A stretch of 64,000 nucleotides of DNA from Paraburkholderia sp. NMBU_R16. GTDB taxonomy: Bacteria; Pseudomonadota; Gammaproteobacteria; Burkholderiales; Burkholderiaceae. The notes below the pieces were generated by a model. The model was given only the letters and a program-made list of their open reading frames with translations. It did not search any database and had not been told where the DNA came from. Where the stretch lies: NCBI RefSeq assembly GCF_013282575.1, contig NZ_JAAAYE010000013.1, positions 1 to 64,000 of the forward strand, read 5' to 3'. Below, piece after piece: positions 56,238 to 64,000 of this stretch (positions are counted from its first letter, which is position 1; each line of letters starts with the position of its first letter). A program made the translations under genes and the position numbers.

Positions 56238-56966
56238 TTATTCCTCGGCAATCGACGCGTTCGTGTACACCTCTTGCACGTCGTCGAGGTTCTCGAGCGC
56301 GTCGAGCAGTTTTTGCATCTTCACTGCGTCTTCGCCCGTGAATTCGACTTCCGTCTGAGGCTTCATGGTGACTTCCGCGAGTTCGGCCTTGAAACCGGCC
56401 GTTTCGAGCGCCGCCTTGACCTTCGAGAAGTCGTTCGGCGCGCACAGCACTTCGATGCTGCCGTCGTCGTTCGTGACGACGTCGTTCGCGCCGGCCTCGA
56501 GTGCCGCTTCCATCAGTTTGTCCTCGGGCGTGCCGGGCGCGAACAGAAACTGGCCGACATGATCGAAGAGAAACGCCACCGAACCGTCCGTGCCCATGTT
56601 GCCGCCGAACTTCGAGAACGCGTGCCGCACTTCGGCGACCGTACGTGTGCGATTGTCGGTCATCGTATCGACGATGATCGCGGCGCCGCCGATACCATAG
56701 CCCTCGTAGCGAATTTCCTCGTAGCTGGCGCCATCGACACCACCCACGCCGCGCTGGATCGCACGGTTGATGTTGTCCTTCGGCATATTGGCGTCGGTCG
56801 CCTTGTCGACGGCGAGGCGCAGACGCGGGTTCGAGTCGATATCGCCCCCGCCCATGCGGGCCGCCACTTGAATTTCCTTGATGAGACGCGTCCAGACCTT
56901 GCCGCGTTTGGCATCCGCGGCCGCCTTCTTATGCTTGATGTTGGCCCATTTGGAATGACCAGCCAT
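56238..56966 (-). CDS. yebC: YebC/PmpR-family protein
   Basis: This 242-residue protein opens [20 protein letters not shown], the invariant start of the YebC/PmpR (TACO1) family. It is a three-domain protein reported as a DNA-binding regulator and, more recently, as a factor easing translation of proline stretches. The family's [10 protein letters not shown] segment is present, and the acidic end [14 protein letters not shown] closes it. It lies 123 bp upstream of purD and 265 bp downstream of upp on the same strand. Confidence 0.96.
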   Translation of the reverse strand: MAGHSKWANIKHKKAAADAKRGKVWTRLIKEIQVAARMGGGDIDSNPRLRLAVDKATDANMPKDNINRAIQRGVGGVDGASYEEIRYEGYGIGGAAIIVDTMTDNRTRTVAEVRHAFSKFGGNMGTDGSVAFLFDHVGQFLFAPGTPEDKLMEAALEAGANDVVTNDDGSIEVLCAPNDFSKVKAALETAGFKAELAEVTMKPQTEVEFTGEDAVKMQKLLDALENLDDVQEVYTNASIAEE

Positions 56967-57231
56967 ACGTTTCTCCGTGGCGCGTGCCGACCGGGCACAC
57001 GCATGATGCGATTTGTCGATTGCGAATCGTGTGAACCGTGCGAGTCCTGCCGATGGTTCAGGTGTCGGGCGGCGTGCCGCGATTGCGCTTCGCTCGATGG
57101 TGCCGCGCGTCGTCCGCGATCCCGGGGCCGCGGCGGATAGGGCAGACCGTTCTCAGAGCGGACGTCGATTTTAACATGCCGCGTCGGCGCCGGCGGTCGC
57201 AGGCAAGGCCGCGAACGCGCCCGGCCGCTTT

Positions 57232-57882
57232 TCAGTTCTTCGTGCCGAACAGGCGGTCGCCGGCGTCGCCGAGACCCGGCACGATATACGCGTGCTCGTT
57301 CAGGTGGGAATCGAGCGAGGCGACGAAGAGTTTGACATCCGGATGCGCGCGCTGGAACACCTCGACGCCTTCCGGCGCGGCGACGAGCGCGAGGAAGAGG
57401 ATGTTTTCGCCGGCGACGTTGCGGCGCTTCAGTACGTCGATGGCGTGCACCGCCGAATAGCCGGTGGCGACCATCGGATCGCAGAGGATGAAGATGCGGT
57501 CTTCGAGATCGGGCAGGCGGACGAGATACTCCACGGGGCGGTGCGCCTCGTCGCGATAAACGCCGATGTGTCCGACGCGCGCCGAGGGAATCAGCTCGAG
57601 CAGGCCGTCGGACATGCCGATGCCCGCGCGCAGCACGGGAACGATGGCGAGCTTTCTGCCGGCGATGACGGGCGCATCGACCTCGACGAGCGGCGTGGCG
57701 ACGCGCTTGGTCGTGATCGGCAGATTGCGCGTGATTTCATAGCCCATCAGCAGCGTGATTTCGCGCAGCAACTCGCGAAACGTGCGCGTCGACGTGTCCT
57801 TGTCGCGCATGTGCGTGAGCTTGTGCTGAATCAGCGGGTGATCGAGGATGAACAGGTTCGGAAAACGCGGATCTTGTTTCAT
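57232..57882 (-). CDS. upp: uracil phosphoribosyltransferase
   Basis: This 216-residue salvage enzyme converts uracil and PRPP to UMP. It has [37 protein letters not shown] (the PRPP-binding loop) and the closing [17 protein letters not shown]. The start [13 protein letters not shown] gives the normal length; a longer in-frame extension is Ala/Pro-rich and not conserved. It is divergent from the SDR gene. Confidence 0.95.
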   Translation of the reverse strand: MKQDPRFPNLFILDHPLIQHKLTHMRDKDTSTRTFRELLREITLLMGYEITRNLPITTKRVATPLVEVDAPVIAGRKLAIVPVLRAGIGMSDGLLELIPSARVGHIGVYRDEAHRPVEYLVRLPDLEDRIFILCDPMVATGYSAVHAIDVLKRRNVAGENILFLALVAAPEGVEVFQRAHPDVKLFVASLDSHLNEHAYIVPGLGDAGDRLFGTKN

Positions 57883-57981
57883 GGCGGGCGTGGGTGCGTG
57901 CGGGGGGCGTGCGGCGGCTCGATGACATTGCCCGCCAGTGTACCGAAAGATCCGCTTCGCGCGTCGCTGCGGGGATTCTTC

Positions 57982-57987
57982 TACAAT
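57982..57987 (+). promoter_or_regulatory. -10 element for the SDR gene
   Basis: TACAAT lies 46 bases upstream of the SDR ATG in the 151-bp gap with upp. No convincing -35. Confidence 0.4.
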
Positions 57988-58033
57988 CCCGTCAATTCGT
58001 CGCATCGACTCAACGAAACACTGGGACATCGCC

Positions 58034-58813
58034 ATGGATCTGGGGCTCGCAGGCAAGACCGCACTCGTGTGCGCGGCAAGCAAAGGGTTGGGACGCGGGT
58101 GCGCCGAGGCGCTCGCCGCCGAGGGCGTCGAGTTGGTGATCGTCGCTCGCACGGCCGAGACGCTCGAGGCGACCGCCGCCGAGATTCGTGCCAAGACGGG
58201 CGCGAGCGTGCGCACCGTAGCCTGCGACATCACGACGGCCGAGGGGCGCGCGGCGGCACTCGCGGCCTGTCCGCAGCCCGATATCCTCGTCAACAACGCG
58301 GGCGGGCCTCCGCCCGGCGATTTCCGTCAGTTCACGCACGGCGACTGGATCCGCGCGCTCGAAGCCAACATGCTCACGCCGATCGCGTTGATCCAGGCGA
58401 GCATCGACGGCATGATCGCACGCGGGTTCGGCCGCATCGTCAACATCACGAGCTCGGCCGTCAAGGCGCCGATCGACGTGCTCGGCCTGTCCAATGGCGC
58501 GCGCTCGGGGCTCACCGGCTTCGTGGCCGGCGTGGCGCGCAAGGTGGCCGTGCACAATGTGACGATCAATAATTTGCTGCCGGGCCTCTTCGATACCGAC
58601 CGCATTGCCACCACGTTCAAGGCGCAGGCCGACGCACGTGGCATCAGCGTCGGCGAGGCGCGCCGCGAGCGCATGAAAACCATTCCCGCGGGCCGCTTCG
58701 GCGAGCCGGCCGAGTTTGGCAAGGCCTGCGCCTTTCTGTGCAGTGTGCATGCCGGCTACATCACGGGCCAGAACTGGCTCATCGACGGCGGCGCGTACCC
58801 GGGCACGTTCTGA
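58034..58813 (+). CDS. SDR-family oxidoreductase with atypical active site
   Basis: This 259-residue short-chain dehydrogenase has the cofactor loop [18 protein letters not shown], the NNAGG motif and a Ser at the expected catalytic place ([10 protein letters not shown]). Where most SDRs have Tyr-x3-Lys, this protein has [10 protein letters not shown], so Ser-Asn-x-x-Arg stands in their place. The same substitution is known to me from a FabG-like subfamily of unclear role. It ends [13 protein letters not shown] FabG-type ketoreductase reaction should not be assumed. mgsA follows on the same strand after 99 bp. Confidence 0.85.
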   Translation: MDLGLAGKTALVCAASKGLGRGCAEALAAEGVELVIVARTAETLEATAAEIRAKTGASVRTVACDITTAEGRAAALAACPQPDILVNNAGGPPPGDFRQFTHGDWIRALEANMLTPIALIQASIDGMIARGFGRIVNITSSAVKAPIDVLGLSNGARSGLTGFVAGVARKVAVHNVTINNLLPGLFDTDRIATTFKAQADARGISVGEARRERMKTIPAGRFGEPAEFGKACAFLCSVHAGYITGQNWLIDGGAYPGTF

Positions 58814-58912
58814 GCGCTTGGGCGAACCGCTGGCCGCTAACAGTCTCGCGTCGTCGGTTTTCCAGAGCAGTTCCCGCAACAGTAGTCCACTTTGACGGCA
58901 AGGAGCCGCCTC

Positions 58913-59302
58913 ATGAGTCCATGCGTCGCATTGATTGCGCACGATCACAAGAAAGACGACATCGTTGCCCTCGCCGGCGAATATGTCGACGTGCTGCGCC
59001 GTTGCCGCCTCGTTGCGACAGGCACGACGGGCGGGCGCATTGCCGACGCGCACGGGCTCACCGTCGAGCGCATGCTTTCCGGCCCTTACGGCGGCGATCT
59101 GCAAATCGGCGCGCGGCTGGCGGAAGGGGGCGTGGACGTCGTTGTCTTTCTACGCGACCCGCAAACCCCACAGCCGCACGAGCCGGATATCAATGCGCTC
59201 GTGCGCGCCTGCGACGTGCATAACGTTCCGTGCGCGACCAACATTGCAACGGCGCGCATGATTCTCGACGCGCTGACGCGGCATCTCGGCGACCGCGCGT
59301 AA
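58913..59302 (+). CDS. mgsA: methylglyoxal synthase
   Basis: This 129-residue enzyme turns dihydroxyacetone phosphate into methylglyoxal and phosphate, a bypass of lower glycolysis when phosphate is short. It has [19 protein letters not shown] for phosphate binding, [11 protein letters not shown] with the catalytic Asp, and [18 protein letters not shown] precedes the ATG by eight bases. The quinone oxidoreductase gene follows on the same strand after 73 bp. Confidence 0.95.
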   Translation: MSPCVALIAHDHKKDDIVALAGEYVDVLRRCRLVATGTTGGRIADAHGLTVERMLSGPYGGDLQIGARLAEGGVDVVVFLRDPQTPQPHEPDINALVRACDVHNVPCATNIATARMILDALTRHLGDRA

Positions 59303-59375
59303 GCGCGGCGCACGCGCCGGGCGGTTGCGCGCGTCGTGCGTCACAGCGAGCAGCACTTACCGAAAGGAGAACATC

Positions 59376-60350
59376 ATGGTCAAGGCAATTCGAATCGAGC
59401 GAACCGGCGGACCCGAGGTGATGCAGTGGGTCGACGTGGACGCAGGCGAGCCGGGCCCGGGCGAGGTCCGCGTCAAGCATCACGCCGTAGGGCTCAATTA
59501 CATCGATGTCTACTTCCGTACGGGGCAATATCCGATGCCGCTGCCGGCAGGTCTCGGCATGGAGGCGGCGGGCGTGGTGACTGCGACGGGCTCCGGCGTC
59601 ACGCAGTTCAAGACGGGCGATCGCGTGGCGTACGTCGCGCGCCCGCCCGGCGCCTATGCCGAAGAGCGCGTCTTGCCGATCGCCACGCTGGTCAAGCTGC
59701 CCGACGCCATTTCGTTCGACGATGCGGCTTCCGCCATGCTGCAGGGGCTGACAGCGCAATACCTGCTGCGCCGGACCTATCGCGTGCAAGCCGGCGACAC
59801 GATCCTGATCCATGCCGCGGCGGGCGGCGTCGGTCTCTTCGTCTGCCAATGGGCAAAGGCGCTCGGCGCGACGGTGATCGGCACGGTGGGTTCGGATGAG
59901 AAAGCCCAGTTGGCGCGCGAACACGGTTGCGACCATCCGATCGTTTATACACGCGAGAACTTTGCCGAGCGTGTCAAGGAACTGACGGGCGGCGCAGGCG
60001 TGCCGGTCGTCTACGACTCCATCGGCAAGGACACCTACAAGGGTTCGCTCGACTGCCTGGCTCCGCTTGGCTATTTCGTCAGTTTCGGCAGCGCGTCGGG
60101 GCCCCTGCCGCCGATCGAGGCGTCGGAGTTGTCCAATCGCGGTTCGCTCTTTTTCACGCGCCCGACCCTGTTCAGCTACATGGGCAAGCGCGAATGGCTC
60201 GACACGATGGCGGCCGAACTCTTCGACGTTCTGGCTTCGGGCAAGGTCAAGACGAATGTGCGTCAGCGCTATGCGCTGGCGGACGTGGCCACGGCGCACC
60301 GCGACCTCGAAGCGCGCAAGACGACGGGCTCGACCATCCTCATCCCCTGA
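59376..60350 (+). CDS. NADPH:quinone oxidoreductase, zinc-independent MDR family
   Basis: This 324-residue enzyme of the medium-chain dehydrogenase family is like QorA. It has LNYIDVYFRTGQYPMPLP at the substrate side, the cofactor loop HAAAGGVGLFVCQWA and no zinc-binding Cys/His set. It would reduce quinones or other electrophilic carbonyls with NADPH. AAAGGAGA lies seven bases upstream of the ATG. Position after mgsA suggests a role in carbonyl stress, as inference. Confidence 0.92.
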   Translation: MVKAIRIERTGGPEVMQWVDVDAGEPGPGEVRVKHHAVGLNYIDVYFRTGQYPMPLPAGLGMEAAGVVTATGSGVTQFKTGDRVAYVARPPGAYAEERVLPIATLVKLPDAISFDDAASAMLQGLTAQYLLRRTYRVQAGDTILIHAAAGGVGLFVCQWAKALGATVIGTVGSDEKAQLAREHGCDHPIVYTRENFAERVKELTGGAGVPVVYDSIGKDTYKGSLDCLAPLGYFVSFGSASGPLPPIEASELSNRGSLFFTRPTLFSYMGKREWLDTMAAELFDVLASGKVKTNVRQRYALADVATAHRDLEARKTTGSTILIP

Positions 60351-60458
60351 ATGAACCGAGCGCAGCGTGGGCCGCGTCATCCGGCCCCGCTGCCGCTGCC
60401 GCAGTCTTGCCGCCGCACCTGTCGATTTTAGGGAGAGCGGGCGCGACATCGCCATGTC

Positions 60459-60464
60459 TATAAT
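60459..60464 (+). promoter_or_regulatory. -10 element for the DUF4126 gene
   Basis: TATAAT, a consensus -10, lies about 73 bases upstream of the DUF4126 ATG. No clear -35. Confidence 0.5.
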
Positions 60465-60536
60465 GAGACAAAGCCGGGCGAAGCGTGGGGACGCAGTGCG
60501 CGACGTTCGCTGGCTCCAAGTCTAAAGGGAGGAGCG

Positions 60537-61154
60537 ATGCTCAATGCGCTTTCGCTCGGCGCGGGCCTGTCCTGGGCCAGCGGCCTGCGGCTCTATTTGA
60601 CGGTGCTCCTCGTCGGTGTCTTCGACCGGCTGAACATCGTGCATTTGCCCGATTCGCTCGCGGCGCTGGCTTCGCCGTGGGTCATCGGCGCCGCGGCTTT
60701 TCTCGCCGCCGTCGAGTTCTTCGCCGACCGCATTCCCGCGTTTGACTCGCTCTGGGACGCCGTTCATACGTTTATCCGCATTCCGGCCGGCGCACTGCTC
60801 GCCGCCGGCGCGCTGGGCCATGCGGATCCGGCCCTCATGACCGTTGCCGCGCTGGCGGGCGGCACGCTCGCCGGCTCGGCCCACCTCACGAAAGCGGGCA
60901 CCCGCGCGCTCATCAATCTGTCGCCCGAGCCGCTTTCGAACTGGATCGCTTCGTCCACGGAAGACGTGCTCGTCTGCATCGGCCTGGCGCTGGCGTTTTT
61001 TGCACCCGTGGTTCTACTCGCGTCGATGGTCGGGTTCCTCCTCTTTGCCGGCTGGGCGTTGCCGCGGCTGTGGCGCGGCGTGCAGGGCGGATTTCGCGGC
61101 ATGGCATCGCACATGAGCTCGCGGCTCGGTTCGTTCGGGGGCAAGCGCGATTGA
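60537..61154 (+). CDS. DUF4126 membrane protein
   Basis: This 205-residue inner-membrane protein has about five hydrophobic segments and fits DUF4126. It opens MLNALSLGAGLSWASGLRLY and has AGGTLAGSAHLTKAGTRALI, the family's recurrent Gly/Ala-rich segment. Function is unknown. GGGAGG lies four bases upstream of the ATG. Its stop overlaps or adjoins the start of the permease gene, so they are probably cotranscribed. Confidence 0.85.
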   Translation: MLNALSLGAGLSWASGLRLYLTVLLVGVFDRLNIVHLPDSLAALASPWVIGAAAFLAAVEFFADRIPAFDSLWDAVHTFIRIPAGALLAAGALGHADPALMTVAALAGGTLAGSAHLTKAGTRALINLSPEPLSNWIASSTEDVLVCIGLALAFFAPVVLLASMVGFLLFAGWALPRLWRGVQGGFRGMASHMSSRLGSFGGKRD

Positions 61155-61159
61155 ACGAT

Positions 61160-63769
61160 GTGAGCGGTGCGCGCTCTGCCCGTCCCGATCCACGCGCTAG
61201 TCGTGGCGCTCGGTTCGTTCTCCTGGTCCGGCAGGCGCTGCGCATGACCGTGCGCGACTGGCGCGCGGGCGAGCTGACGATGCTGTCGCTCTCGCTCGTG
61301 CTCGCCGTGGCGGCGTTTGCGAGCGTCGGTTTTCTCGCCGATCGTCTCCAGCAGGGCCTCGAGCGCGATGCCCGGCGCATGATCGCCGCCGATTTCGTCG
61401 TGCGCGCCGACCATCCCATCGATGCCGCATTCGTCGATCGAGCGCACTCGCTCGGCCTGCGCACCGCCACGACGATCATTTTCCCGAGCATGGTCGCGGG
61501 GGCGAACGGCGCGGCTGGGCAAAGCGAGGGCGCTACGGCCAATGCGCGGCTCGCGGCGGTCAAAGCCGTCTCGCCCGGTTATCCGCTGCGCGGTGCGCTG
61601 CGCATCGCATCGGGGCCGACAGCGCCCGATCGCGCGGCGCAAGGCATTCCGGCGCCGGGTACCGTCTGGGTGGACGCCGAGCTGCTCGGTGCGCTGCAGT
61701 TGCACGTGGGCGATCGCGTGATGCTCGGATTGCGCACGTTCACGATCGCCGCGGTCATCACGCGCGAGCTCGATCGCGGCTTCGCATTCGTCAACTTTTC
61801 GCCGCGCCTCATGATGCGCGCCGATGCGCTGCCTTCGACGGGCCTGCTGGGTTACGGCAGCCGTGTGACTCATCGGCTGCTCGTGGCCGGCGACGACGCG
61901 GCGGTTGCCGAGTTCACCCGGTTCGCGCACGCCCGCGTGGATGGCGGAAAAATGCGAGGCGTGGCGCTCGAATCGCTGCAGGAAGGGCAGCCGCAGGTGC
62001 GGCTGACGCTCGATCGGGCCGGTCATTTTCTGCGCCTCGTATCGCTGCTGACGGCATTGCTGGCGGCCGTCGCCATCGCCATGGCTGCGCACCGCTATAC
62101 GCGTCGGCATCTCGACAGTTGCGCCGTCATGCGTTGTCTGGGCCTTGGGGCCGCGGCGCTGCGCACGCTGGTGGCCCTCGAATTTCTGATCGTCGGTCTG
62201 GCCGGCGGCATCGCGGGTGCGGCGCTCGGTTACGCAGGGCATTTCGCGTTGCTCGCGTCGCTTCGACAACTGATCGCCGTCGAATTGCCGCAGCCGGGGC
62301 TCGCACCGGCGCTCGAAGGCGTGGCTGCGGCGCTCGTTTTGCTGATCGGCTTCGCGCTGCCGCCGCTGATCCCACTCACGCGGGTGCCGCCCGTGCGCGT
62401 GCTGCGTCGCGAATGGGACGGTCAGGCTCGTACCGCATGGATGGCTTATGCCGTGGGCATCGCGCTGTTCGCCGGGCTGCTCGTGCTCGCGGCGGGCGAG
62501 CTCAAGCTGGGCGGCATCGTCGCCGGCGGCTTTGCCGCGACGCTGCTGATCTTTGCGGGCGTTGCGCGCGCGGCGCTGTGGGCCGCCTCGCGCACAGCGC
62601 GCAGCGAGCGTGCCGGAGCGCGGCTCGCGGCCGGTGTCGGCTGGCGCTATGCGCTCGCCTCGCTCGAACGGCGCGGTGCGGCCAGCGCGTTGCAGATCAC
62701 CGCGCTGGCGCTCGGTCTCATGTGCCTGCTGCTGATTGCCATGACGCGCAACGATCTGGTGGCGGGCTGGCGCAAATCGACGCCGCCCGATGCGCCGAAC
62801 GAGTTCCTCATCGATATCCAGCCCGATCAACGGCAGGCTGTCGCGAGCTATCTGAGCGCCCACGGCATCGCGGGGGCGGCGCTCGAGCCGATGGTGCGTG
62901 CGCGGCTGACGACGATCGACGGCAAGCCAGTCGACCCCGGCGCGTATCGGAACGACGATGCGCGGCGTCTAGTCGACCGCGAGTTCAATCTGTCGTACCG
63001 CGCCACGCCGCCCGATGACAACCGGATCGTGCAGGGCCGCTGGTTCGGTGCAACCGAGCGCCCCGAGATTTCGATCGAGGAGGGCCTCGCGAAGCTGATC
63101 GGCGTGAAACTCGGCGACGTCCTGCGCTTCGATATCGCAGGCCAATCCGTGGAGGGGCCGATCACGAGTGTGCGCAAGCTCGACTGGGGATCGTTCAAGG
63201 TGAACTTCTTCGTGCTGATGCCGCCCGCCGCACTCGATACATTTCCGGCGATCTATATCACGAGCTTTCACTTGGCTGCCGAGCGACGCGCGATACTCGA
63301 TGGTCTCATCGCCCGCTATCCGAATCTGACGGCCATCGATATCGGCCCGATCCTCGCACAGATCCAGCACGTGCTGGAGCAGGTGATCGGCGCCGTGCAG
63401 TTTCTGTTTCTCTTTACGTTGGCGGCAGGTCTGCTGGTTCTCTACGCGGCGCTCGCCGGCACGCGTGACGAGCGCATGCGAGAATCGGCGCTGTTGCGCG
63501 CGCTGGGCGCTTCGCATGCGCAGGTGCGCGCGGTGCAGGCGGCGGAATTTGTCGTCGTCGGCGCCCTCGCCGGGGCGATGGCGGCCATCGGAGCGCAGGT
63601 GCTCGGTTCCGTGCTGGCCACGCGCGTCTTCGATTTCTATCTGGACTTCGATCCGTGGGTGTTGCCAGCCGGCATCGTCGTTGGCATCGCGTGCGCCGGT
63701 GTGGGCGGGTGGCTCAGTCTGCGGCGCGTATTGACTCGCCCGGCGGGGCAGACGTTGCGCGACGCTTGA
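61160..63769 (+). CDS. FtsX-like ABC transporter permease, YbbP type
   Basis: This 869-residue inner-membrane permease has two FtsX/MacB-like permease domains with large extracytoplasmic loops, about ten membrane helices in all. It has the family opening LVRQALRMTVRDWRAGELTML, MRCLGLGAAALRTLVALEFL and ESALLRALGASHAQVRAVQAAEF. It resembles YbbP, the partner of ATPase YbbA in lipid-related or lysophospholipase-linked transport. No ATPase gene is adjacent. The start is uncertain: GTG at 61160, or TTG at 61151 overlapping the DUF4126 stop. An ATG at 61244 would cut into the conserved N-terminus. Confidence 0.85.
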   Translation: MSGARSARPDPRASRGARFVLLVRQALRMTVRDWRAGELTMLSLSLVLAVAAFASVGFLADRLQQGLERDARRMIAADFVVRADHPIDAAFVDRAHSLGLRTATTIIFPSMVAGANGAAGQSEGATANARLAAVKAVSPGYPLRGALRIASGPTAPDRAAQGIPAPGTVWVDAELLGALQLHVGDRVMLGLRTFTIAAVITRELDRGFAFVNFSPRLMMRADALPSTGLLGYGSRVTHRLLVAGDDAAVAEFTRFAHARVDGGKMRGVALESLQEGQPQVRLTLDRAGHFLRLVSLLTALLAAVAIAMAAHRYTRRHLDSCAVMRCLGLGAAALRTLVALEFLIVGLAGGIAGAALGYAGHFALLASLRQLIAVELPQPGLAPALEGVAAALVLLIGFALPPLIPLTRVPPVRVLRREWDGQARTAWMAYAVGIALFAGLLVLAAGELKLGGIVAGGFAATLLIFAGVARAALWAASRTARSERAGARLAAGVGWRYALASLERRGAASALQITALALGLMCLLLIAMTRNDLVAGWRKSTPPDAPNEFLIDIQPDQRQAVASYLSAHGIAGAALEPMVRARLTTIDGKPVDPGAYRNDDARRLVDREFNLSYRATPPDDNRIVQGRWFGATERPEISIEEGLAKLIGVKLGDVLRFDIAGQSVEGPITSVRKLDWGSFKVNFFVLMPPAALDTFPAIYITSFHLAAERRAILDGLIARYPNLTAIDIGPILAQIQHVLEQVIGAVQFLFLFTLAAGLLVLYAALAGTRDERMRESALLRALGASHAQVRAVQAAEFVVVGALAGAMAAIGAQVLGSVLATRVFDFYLDFDPWVLPAGIVVGIACAGVGGWLSLRRVLTRPAGQTLRDA

Positions 63770-63826
63770 ACGTTGACTCTTGTATCCGTCGCACTGCAAT
63801 TTCTCTTTGTTTTTCCGGCTTTACGT

Positions 63827-64000
63827 ATGACTGACAATATCGACGACTCGCAGTCCGCCCAACCGACGGCATTCGAACTCGTGGGCGGTGAGGCGCGTGT
63901 GCGCGAGCTCGTGGACCGCTTCTACGACCTGATGGATCTCGAACCCGAGTTTGCGGGCATACGGGCGCTCCATCCTCCTTCGCTCGACGGCTCACGCGAC
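63827..64000 (+). CDS. group II truncated haemoglobin, partial (cut by window end)
   Basis: The first 58 codons are seen: a short polar N-terminus, then AFELVGGEARVRELVDRFYD and LMDLEPEFAGIRALHPPSLD, the typical A-to-C helix region of group II (TrHbO) globins, which handle oxygen, NO or peroxide. The haem-binding His and the Trp of the G helix lie outside the window. It follows the permease gene by 57 bp on the same strand and may be in its operon. Confidence 0.85.
   Translation, partial: MTDNIDDSQSAQPTAFELVGGEARVRELVDRFYDLMDLEPEFAGIRALHPPSLDGSRD

Noticed and set aside
60764-62863. 699-codon frame on the minus strand across the DUF4126 and permease genes
   Set aside because: Antisense shadow of two genes; the product is a low-complexity Arg/His/Glu-rich chain.
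1-64000. tRNA, rRNA, CRISPR arrays, prophage or conjugation genes
   Set aside because: I looked for tRNA T-loop motifs, repeat-spacer periodicity and integrase/tail genes in gaps and found none; a tRNAscan-SE run would settle the tRNA question.

Overview
This window is a stretch of chromosome from a GC-rich betaproteobacterium, most likely a Burkholderiaceae member (Burkholderia, Paraburkholderia or Trinickia-like). The gene content supports this: an intracellular PHB depolymerase with a Cys nucleophile, tandem heptosyltransferases next to waaL and msbA, and the minus-strand block upp, yebC, purD, hemF, nadD, rsfS, rlmH, maf, rng. The genus is an inference from gene content, not a measured result. 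About 58 protein-coding genes are supported. I saw no rRNA, tRNA or CRISPR array.

Layout. (1) 1-4.9 kb is an accessory edge. It holds the first 24 codons of an IS256-type transposase running off the window with a candidate terminal repeat, a Rieske oxygenase, an MFS transporter, and a 701-residue effector-like protein of unknown function with a duplicated short motif. (2) 5.1-17.1 kb is metabolic and transport housekeeping: SpeE-like protein, DUF3311 plus sodium:solute symporter, FUSC protein, VOC protein, transaldolase, a MoxR ATPase with a VWA partner, two small c-type cytochromes, DUF1841, an EamA transporter, nth and rsxB. (3) 17.4-23.6 kb holds a TetR regulator, PHB depolymerase, a GH15 glycosidase, two small genes (one DUF3096, 52 aa) and a secreted beta-propeller lactonase-like protein. 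(4) 23.9-32.4 kb holds a second-type FtsK with only three membrane segments, a META lipoprotein, purT, rhlE, gluQRS and trhO.

(5) 32.6-46.4 kb is dnaE followed by a lipopolysaccharide core block: GT4, waaC, GT9, waaL, GT4, GT9, then a waaE-like GT2 on the other strand and msbA, which starts with TTG. The enzymes build and cap the core, and MsbA flips lipid A-core. (6) 46.4-49.9 kb looks like an accessory insertion in core DNA: small membrane and lipoprotein genes, a GlxA-type AraC regulator, a divergent antibiotic-biosynthesis-monooxygenase gene broken by an amber codon at position 6, and a cysteine-synthase-like PLP enzyme. A perfect 14-bp palindrome sits between regulator and broken gene.

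(7) 50.0-57.9 kb is the tightly packed minus-strand housekeeping block from upp to rng. (8) 58.0-64.0 kb runs on the plus strand: an SDR without the usual Tyr/Lys pair, methylglyoxal synthase, quinone oxidoreductase, DUF4126, a large FtsX-like permease, and the start of a group II truncated haemoglobin cut by the window end.

The best candidates for something undescribed are the 701-residue protein at 2758-4863 and the regulator/broken-monooxygenase/PLP-enzyme island at 47.4-49.9 kb. No complete novel multi-gene defence or mobile system is evident.
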